Shown one piece after another: positions 57,881 to 64,000 of a stretch of DNA of 64,000 nt. The translations under genes and the position numbers were made by a program. The stretch covers positions 116,781,157 to 116,845,156 of the forward strand of contig NC_079492.1 in the NCBI RefSeq assembly GCF_020520425.1. Direction: 5' to 3'. This stretch comes from Spinacia oleracea. Taxonomy: Eukaryota; Streptophyta; Magnoliopsida; Caryophyllales; Amaranthaceae. A model generated the notes under the pieces. The model had not been told where the DNA came from, ran no database searches, and saw only the letters and a list, made by a program, of their open reading frames with translations. The number at the start of each line of letters is the position of its first letter. Position 1 is the first letter of the stretch.

Positions 57881-59525
57881 TGTAAAAGAGATACATTGAA
57901 AGATGGAGAAAGCTTCTAAGCACCATCATATATCAAAGCTCAAAATCACCAAAACTTCACCAACACAACTCATTACTTGGACATTTGGAGGAAGCGATCT
58001 AACTGAAGACACCATATATACATGCATTATGATTTGGAGAAAGCTTCAAGCACCAAATCACCATTGTCAAATATTCCAACGGAAACTCAAGGGGAATGTC
58101 CAAAATGAAAAAAATGGATAGTAAAATCGGACAAAGATAACTGGGAATAGAGCACGGACATCTACAATCTTCTTCAGGGAAGCATAATGAAATATGATGT
58201 ATTTTATCACGTCATGGGTTCTAAGCGATCACGGCGTCATGACAACGACTATGATGACATTTTCCTCTCTCGGGGCGGGAAACATGGCCCGGTTTCTCTG
58301 AAATTTAATTTGTCAGGGTGTTGGGGACACATATATCTTCAATTTGTATGGTATGATCGTGTTTATAATTATATGCTCTGTGACGTCGGGGGATGGTGTC
58401 TAGACAGAACCTGCGTGGCTCTTTAGTGCATGGCATCAAGATAGTATAGCCCTTCATCTACACTGCAACATGGGTCGATTAGATGGCACAATTTTCCCTC
58501 CATGGCTCAAGGTGACCGAAGCAATTGGCCAGCAAAATCAATAATGTAGTTCATGGCAGGATCTTCAAGTGCTTGACTAGGGGCACCAAATTTACGTTAT
58601 GCATCGGCTTCATTGGAATCGACATCACCGCGTCGTCTCCCACATGACATGAAGTCCTCATGGTTTGTAGATGTCACGAGTTGGGCGCCAACTGAACAAC
58701 TCCCGAGTCAAGTTTGCTGGTGAAGAAGACAGCTCCCCATCGTTTACGCTCCTCCTAGTATCCATGATAGCTCTTTCACGGCAGTCACAAAAACGACGAG
58801 AATGGCATCATTTCCTTCATGGAGTCAAGTGCACGGTTTGGTGACATCTTCAACTACGGCATCGGGTCAAGTTATTAAACATTGTTGGCTCTATCGGTGG
58901 AAACAAAGGGCATCTTCTTCCTTGTGTATTGTTGACGGCCAGCGATATGTGTTCCTCCATGGTCGGCTCTCCGCAGCATCAAGGTTTGGCCTGTACATGT
59001 GGGCTTCTTCTTTGAGCAAGCTCCTAGAGTATCGATCTGATGATGCAAATAAAATAAAAAATATCATCTCAAATGATGGAGGGGTACGTTGTATTTATAA
59101 TAGCAGGTAATGATTGTCTCATAAGAGTTCTATGGGGATTACAACTCTTAAGAGTTAAGAAGATAGAGTTTATTATTCAATAATATCGTGGGAATTTGAG
59201 AGTTCTTTCGTTTACTGCCAGTTAGGAAATAAAAAAACAAAAAAAAAAAAAGAGAGAGAGAAAGATAAGTGTTATCTTCATAATAGAAGATAGGCATTGA
59301 GCATTGTTTTAGATATGGTGTACTTGCAAGAGTCTTTTGGCCTAATATCCGAGTCATGGATATTATTATTAACTGAAATGATAAGTAAACAAGGGGAAAA
59401 GAAAATGGCTTAACTCCACAAATTTTGGGTTGTATGAAATTCCAAGCAAAAAAATGAGTTGTCAAGACTTAATCACCAACAAACACTTAAAAATTGTGTA
59501 CGTGACTTAGTCTTGAGGGGCAATT
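57881..59525 (+). other. Gag-only element, right internal part
   Basis: Resumes after Copia-2 with GGAGAAAGCTTC repeats (57906, 58037). The rest, about 58140-59525, has several short open frames (58187-58426, 58802-59110) that match nothing I know. No pol domain. An A-rich/GAGAGA run lies at about 59228-59262. It ends in the polypurine stretch before the 3' LTR. Confidence 0.6.
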
Positions 59526-59972
59526 TGTAGGCACGAAAAATTTGTTAACGTGCCACATCGAATATTATTTGGGTCAAAAGTCAAAGTATTGACAGTCGAT
59601 AAATTTAATTAATTTTGGTCCATAAGTTAATTTGGCCCATTTTAGTTATTTCGATTAAACTCATTTTATTTTAGTGGTTAAAACCCAACAAAACGGGTAA
59701 ACTATTATAAATGGGTCATGACTACCAAGTCCAAACAAAAGGCCCAGTGTACATTAAAACCCTAAAGCTCTCTCCAACTTATAAATAGAGATATCTACTT
59801 CATTTGTAAAGGGGGGAGAAACAGACGGCAAAACCTAAAGCCCTTATTCAAGAATCAACCAAATCAAACAAGTCCGCAAACAAGTCCGTGAGCCAAGTCA
59901 AATTCAAAGTGGAGATCGAATCAGATGAGCAAATATTTAGAGATTGTACCAGACTCTAAAATTTGTGTTACA
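59526..59972 (+). repeat. 3' LTR of the gag-only element, shortened
   Basis: Starts TGTAGGCACGAAAAATTTGT, ends near TTTGTGTTACA. TATA at 59780. Nearly identical to the 5' LTR over the first ~300 bases, then missing internal segments. Confidence 0.82.
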
Positions 59973-59977
59973 ACAAC

Positions 59978-60608
59978 TAGCAAGTAGTAGTAGTTTATAG
60001 GCTGGGTACGTTTGTTGCATAAATTTTAAGTATGCCACAATTGCCACTAGCCTCACTAGACAGTAGACACGGCTGAAGAACTCGAGCATATTTCCGGAGG
60101 CTTGGAGTGTCTGTTATTGCAATTACCTTAGTTTCGTTTTCGCGCTCTCTAGTTTAATTTTCCATAGAATTTGAACAGAATATTTCATTATGTACCCGGT
60201 TAATTAAGAATTGCTGTGTGATTATACATTTATACGGTCCAAGTACATATTCAAATCATTGGATGCCAATAACAAGTTTTTTTTTATCATTTCAATAAAC
60301 AAGGAATTCGCCTTGACTTATTATTTCAGTTCAAGTCTTCTAAGCTAAAAATTCGAGTGAATAAACCGATCACCCGATACATTTCTATAGTCTAAAACCC
60401 ATCCTACATGTGATGTTTGAAATACAGTTACTCAACACGAAGATACGGATCGGAGTAGTTTTGAAATTAAAGAATTTCTTAATTTCATCAGTATATTATT
60501 AACGAAAAATATAATTACTCATATTCGGTCAAATTAAAATATTAGGCCTATTGAATACTTTGGTCAAATTAGCGTATTAAGCATATAAAATATACATTAT
60601 GTAATACA
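59978..60608. other. Displaced 3' flank of the second Gly-rich gene and intergenic sequence
   Basis: The first part (TAGCAAGTAGTAGTAG...) should be the original 3' UTR continuing from 45002, now 15 kb away. No further gene. Confidence 0.5.
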
Positions 60609-60610
60609 TA

Positions 60611-60812
60611 TTACCTCCATTCGTGAAAATGTTGATCGAAAATTCTCATTATAAATATCCTGTTAGATTGGTCTTAATATGTATTTTCAGAGTATCAACT
60701 TTTTATACGGAGTAATTTTATCATATACGCATGCAATTTGATATATTAGTGGTTAAATAATGCATTAGAGTCCGTGTAAATAATAAACGTAAAGAACTTT
60801 GAACGGAGGTAG
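60611..60812. mobile_element. Stowaway-type MITE
   Basis: The left end TTACCTCCATTCGTGAAAA and the inverse of the right end (CTACCTCCGTTCAAAG) match. TA on both sides (60609-60610, 60813-60814). About 200 bp, non-coding. Confidence 0.7.
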
Positions 60813-60843
60813 TAGTAGAGAAGAAATAGCACATTATATTATA

Positions 60844-61184
60844 CGAAAATGATAAAGGTCGCAACATGCGACCTTTAAGCCGTGTCACAATGATGACATG
60901 TTATGCTTATGTGTCGTGATTTAAATTGGAAACTAAAATATTTAAATTATATAACCTATTATATATATTTCAAAAAAAAGTAGGAAAATCTTAATATTAT
61001 AATTTGTTTCCTTCTTTATATCGATTTTCTTATTTGCATATTTTCATAGTAAAAATATTGCATTGATAGTAAAAATATTGTGATGACGCAAACCTACGTG
61101 GCGCCTATATGTACCAATTAGATTCCAACACGTAAGATTGCGACAAGTAAAAGTTGTCGCAACTTGCGACCTTTATCATCACCC
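60844..61184. mobile_element. Mutator-like MITE
   Basis: 9-bp duplication TATATTATA at 60835-60843 and 61185-61193. The ends read ATGATAAAGGTCGCAA on the left and, inverted, GATGATAAAGGTCGCAA on the right. Each end also contains a short palindrome (GTCGCAACATGCGAC, GTCGCAACTTGCGAC). About 341 bp, non-coding. Confidence 0.75.
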
Positions 61185-61193
61185 TATATTATA

Positions 61194-62381
61194 TGGTTAA
61201 ATATGTAAATGAGTTTGTAGATTTATTAATTACTAGTTGTTGGACCGCATGCGTTCCGCCAACATATTGAAATTAGTCCGTAAAATTAAATCTGCAAATA
61301 AGCAAAATGATTAGGGGAAAATAACCGAAGAAAATAAGTTAGCCCAAAAAATATAAAATTAGACAAGTATTACTTGATGCATCAATAGGTACGAGAAATG
61401 TTATGGTTAAACCAATCTACATAAATAACTATTTCGGCGAATGTGCCACAAGTCACTCGCTCTCTTTCTTCTTTATTGAGCTGCTACACCCTGTTTTACA
61501 GGGTTTGCATGACTACCAAAACTTCATTGCGTACATCTGCAAAGAGTACAAAGGGTCATCAGTTCCTGCAGCCTGTAGTTCAACTCATCTAGGAACGACG
61601 CAACAAATGCATTTCAACAGATGTGCTACGTAGGAGGCCAGTAGAACTTGACATCTTTTGTGCCAACTGAAATTCTACAGCAGAATAGTGAAGTGTTCGG
61701 TTATCCAAGAAGCGATGGATACCCCCCTTAAGAGTCATGGCATGCAATCTTTCCTTCCTTCCTTGTAAACTGTACTTGGATTTGATGGATAATTCCTAAT
61801 GGGCTAATGGTTTTTGCCTACACATGATATAGGAATGTCAATGTCCTATTCTGATATGTTTCTGTTTATATGTCTTCTTAGCAAACTGTGTGCCAACATG
61901 ATATGATTGCTCTATAACTACAATTCCTTAATAATTGGTGCGAATTACAACAAAATAAGGAGCTCGGCATAGTACTCGAGTCATAATATGTACAGGAGTA
62001 GTTATGTTCAGGTTACAAAATATTTAAAGAGTATTTGTAATGAACACCGTACTACGTGCTTGTGCCCTTCAAAAATCTCTAGGTAATGAGCCTACATTCC
62101 CACCTTCTATATTGTCGAAACAGAAACTATTTCTGTTGGCAAAAAGTGTAGGGGCCATCAACATATTAAGTGAATATACTAAGAGGTTTGATCTAGGTTA
62201 AGAAAAAGGTTACCTATATCTTACAAGTTCCCAAGGTAGACTAACCACAATACTAACTATTTTACAAGCGATTAAGTTTAGCTAAGCAAAAGGGTGGATG
62301 AATGATTTACTTGAATTACTGACCAGAGGAGTCATCCTCTTCATCCTAAGCAAAAGGAAGGAGGAATTATTCACTCGAATT
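61194..62381. other. Intergenic, unknown
   Basis: An exon-like stretch at about 61480-61580 reads LHDYQNFIAYICKEYKGSSV after a TTTTACAG acceptor. I do not recognise it. The rest is AT-rich. At 62330-62410 a ~60-base segment is duplicated (GAATTACTGA followed by AGAGGA...TCATCCTCTTC, at about 62313 and 62377). Confidence 0.4.
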
Positions 62382-62665
62382 ACTGAATAGAGGATTCATC
62401 CTCTTCTGTATTTTCTTGTCATGCAATGTTTCCCTGTTCAACATGCAGTCCAGCTATCACTCCCTAATCAGGCTTATGTCCAACAATCACTCCTTACTTA
62501 GGCTTCTATCCAGCAATTATTCCCTGCTCAGACTTCTGTCCAGCTATCACTGGCTGCTCAGGATTCTTTCTAGGAAACACTATCTGTGTAGGTTGCACTT
62601 CCTGTTCAAGCTGCCGTCTAGTAACTGTTGCTTGTGCAGGCAGCTATCTAGCAATCGGTCCCTAT
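62382..62665 (-). pseudogene. Decayed coding sequence with decapeptide repeats, minus strand
   Basis: On the minus strand a 30-bp minisatellite (about eight units, 62450-62665) reads as a degenerate ten-residue repeat: NPEQPVIAGQ, KSEQGIIAG and HKPD-GVIAG are successive versions. It ends in an acidic tail TEEDESSIQ and a stop at about 62382. Five or more in-frame stops (for example TAG after GIIAGG-type units) show it is no longer translated. A second copy of the tail (DEEDDSSGQ, stop) lies just to the left, at about 62315-62340. Function unknown. Confidence 0.55.
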
Positions 62666-62929
62666 TCAGCCTGCTCATAGCACTTACATCCTAAGAATTC
62701 TCTTCTAGGGCATCCTCCAGTTCCAAGCAACTGATTTCAAGCACCATTCAAGAATGTCGTTCATTGAAAGGCCAGCGGTCGGACCAATTTCCAGCAAAAA
62801 AAAATGGGTGGACGTGAGCATTTCCTTGACCTTTTCAAAGGTCACTTCATCATCCTGGAAGTAGAGCCGTTTGTTAGCTTAGATGATTCCAGCAAATTGG
62901 TGTGTGAGAGTTAAAAGTGAACACCCAGG

Positions 62930-64000
62930 TTAATTTTATCTACTGAGAAGCAGAAGGTTCATTTGAGATCTAGCTTAGGTAAAGTAGTGTCTTATCGTCG
63001 TTTTGGTAAGCCTAGAAACATAGGAATAATCACGGCAATGGAACTCGTGAAGCTAGTCAATAAAGGGAATCCAGTTTTCTTATGCAATGTGAGAGACCTA
63101 GTGGAATTAAGGATAAACCTGAGGACATTGCAGTTGGGAATGAATTTTTATATGTGTTTCTGGAAGAGATCCCAAGAATGCCTACCAGTCGACCTATTGA
63201 CTTTACTATAAATTTAGTACCTAGAACTGCACCTATTTCGAAAGCTCCATATCGAATGGCTCCAGCAGAAATGAGTGAGTTGAAGGGTCAATTGGAGGAA
63301 TTGCGAGAAAAGGGTTATGTTAGACCAAGTGCATCTCCATGGGGAGCACCAGTTCTGTTTGTGAAGAAGAATGATGGAAGTATGAGACTCTGTAGACTAC
63401 AGGGAGCTCCGTAAAATCACAATGAAGAAAAAAATATACTTTGCCTAGGATAGTTGACATGTTTGACTAGTTGAAAGGAGTAGGAATCTTCTCGAAAATC
63501 GATCTACGTTCGGGTTATCATCAATTAAGAATCGCGGATAACGATATACCAAAGACTGCATGTAGGAAAAGATACGGTCATTACGAGTTCACATTTATGC
63601 CTTTTGGGTTGCCCAATGCACCTGCGATATTTATGGACTTGATGAACCGTGTATTCTATGCATTTTTGGACAAGTTTGTAGTGGTTTTCATAGATGACAT
63701 CTTAGTATATTCGAGGAACGAAGAAGATCATGATGAACACTTAAGGTCTGTGTTGAATACATTTAGACACAACCAATTGTATGCCAAATTCTCGAAGTGT
63801 GGATTTTGGTTAGAGAAGGTTGCATTTTAGGACATTTTGTGTCAAAAGAAGGAGTTGAAGTGGACCCTGGAAAGATTAGAGATGTTAGTGAATGTCCTAC
63901 ACCTAAGAGTGTCACCGATATTCGAAGTTTTCTTGGTTTAGCTGGATATTATAGGAGCTTTGTTCAGGATTTATCTAGAATAGCCAAGCCAATGACTAAT
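62930..64000 (+). pseudogene. Ty3/gypsy pol (chromovirus-like), broken, runs off the window
   Basis: Reverse transcriptase of a gypsy element. Pieces: [20 protein letters not shown] and [14 protein letters not shown] (about 63140-63290), [18 protein letters not shown] (about 63340-63393), then indels where the IDYRELN-type motif should be (63393-63470). A clean stretch [15 protein letters not shown] follows (about 63489) with catalytic FIDD at 63687-63698 and KFSKCGFWL. Another shift comes near 63829, then VSKEGVEVDPGKI and SFLGLAGYYRSFV to the edge. The wording fits the Tekay/Del type of chromovirus, from memory. Upstream, 62760-62930 has no recognisable protease. At least two frameshifts make this copy inactive as it stands. 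Confidence 0.8.

Larger units (their letters stand above)
45003..59972 (+). mobile_element. Gag-only Ty3/gypsy-type element (TR-GAG-like), split by a copia insertion
   Basis: LTRs at about 45003-45790 and 59526-59972 flank an interior with one gag frame and no protease, reverse transcriptase or integrase. Without the nested copia it is about 4.8 kb. A GGCACGCTCGGTGGGAC primer-site region follows the 5' LTR (about 45796-45812), and a purine-rich CTTGAGGGGCAATT precedes the 3' LTR. The flanks are GCAAC (44998-45002) and ACAAC (59973-59977), a duplication with one mismatch. The layout matches TR-GAG elements described in plants. It lies 22 bases after the stop of the second Gly-rich gene, whose 3' flank resumes at about 59978. 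Confidence 0.85.

Overview
The window is repeat-rich nuclear DNA of a flowering plant. It has AT-rich intergenic sequence, GT-AG introns, Ty1/copia and Ty3/gypsy elements primed with plant-type sites (TGGTATCAGAGC, TTGGCGCC), Stowaway and Mutator-like MITEs, a Helitron, CACTA transposons and a 5'-truncated LINE. I see no rRNA, tRNA or CRISPR array. From memory only, and weakly, the CGGAAATATT-rich copia LTRs suggest a Caryophyllales plant such as spinach or beet. The sequence alone does not fix the species.

Left third (1-31902). A minus-strand gypsy element enters from the left edge and ends with its 5' LTR at 1126-1452. A Stowaway MITE and a 607-bp Helitron follow. Then comes a four-layer nest in which every layer closes with a perfect target-site duplication (TSD): a decayed short-LTR copia element (3738-31902, TSD GATTC) holds a long-LTR copia element (4898-28024, AAGAG), which holds a CACTA transposon (8438-21811, GCA), which holds a second CACTA transposon of the same family (8964-15688, TTG). 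Both CACTA elements lack a recognisable transposase and carry pieces of host genes. The inner one has seven in-frame exons of a MATE transporter. The outer one has exons of a CCCH/Tudor (ZGPAT-like) protein next to one exon of a TGA-type bZIP factor. Each also carries an array of a ~160-bp repeat and a terminal block of TTGCAGCGTACA palindromes.

Middle (31908-45002). Two related two-exon genes lie in tandem: 35075-38222 and 43060-44980. Each encodes a signal peptide, a Gly/Ser-rich repeat region and a hydrophobic C-terminal tail (GPI-anchor-like). The first looks intact. The second has its coding exon split by a 793-bp Mutator-like element with a 9-bp TSD. Around them are a 2.6-kb terminal-inverted-repeat element, a solo gypsy LTR (TSD CGTTC), another TIR element and a LINE fragment with a 14-bp TSD.

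Right third (45003-64000). Twenty-two bases past the stop codon of the second gene sits a gypsy-type element with an open gag gene and no pol (45003-59972, TR-GAG-like). It is itself split by a 10.2-kb copia element (47670-57875, TSD AAATC) whose gag-pol is broken by small indels. That copia element is a relative of the one at 4898-28024 and preserves the empty site of the CACTA insertion. Two MITEs, a decayed minus-strand decamer-repeat coding sequence and the start of a chromovirus-like gypsy pol run to the right edge.

Only the Gly-rich gene at 35075-38222 looks like an intact host gene. Almost everything else is transposable-element sequence or host gene pieces carried by transposons.
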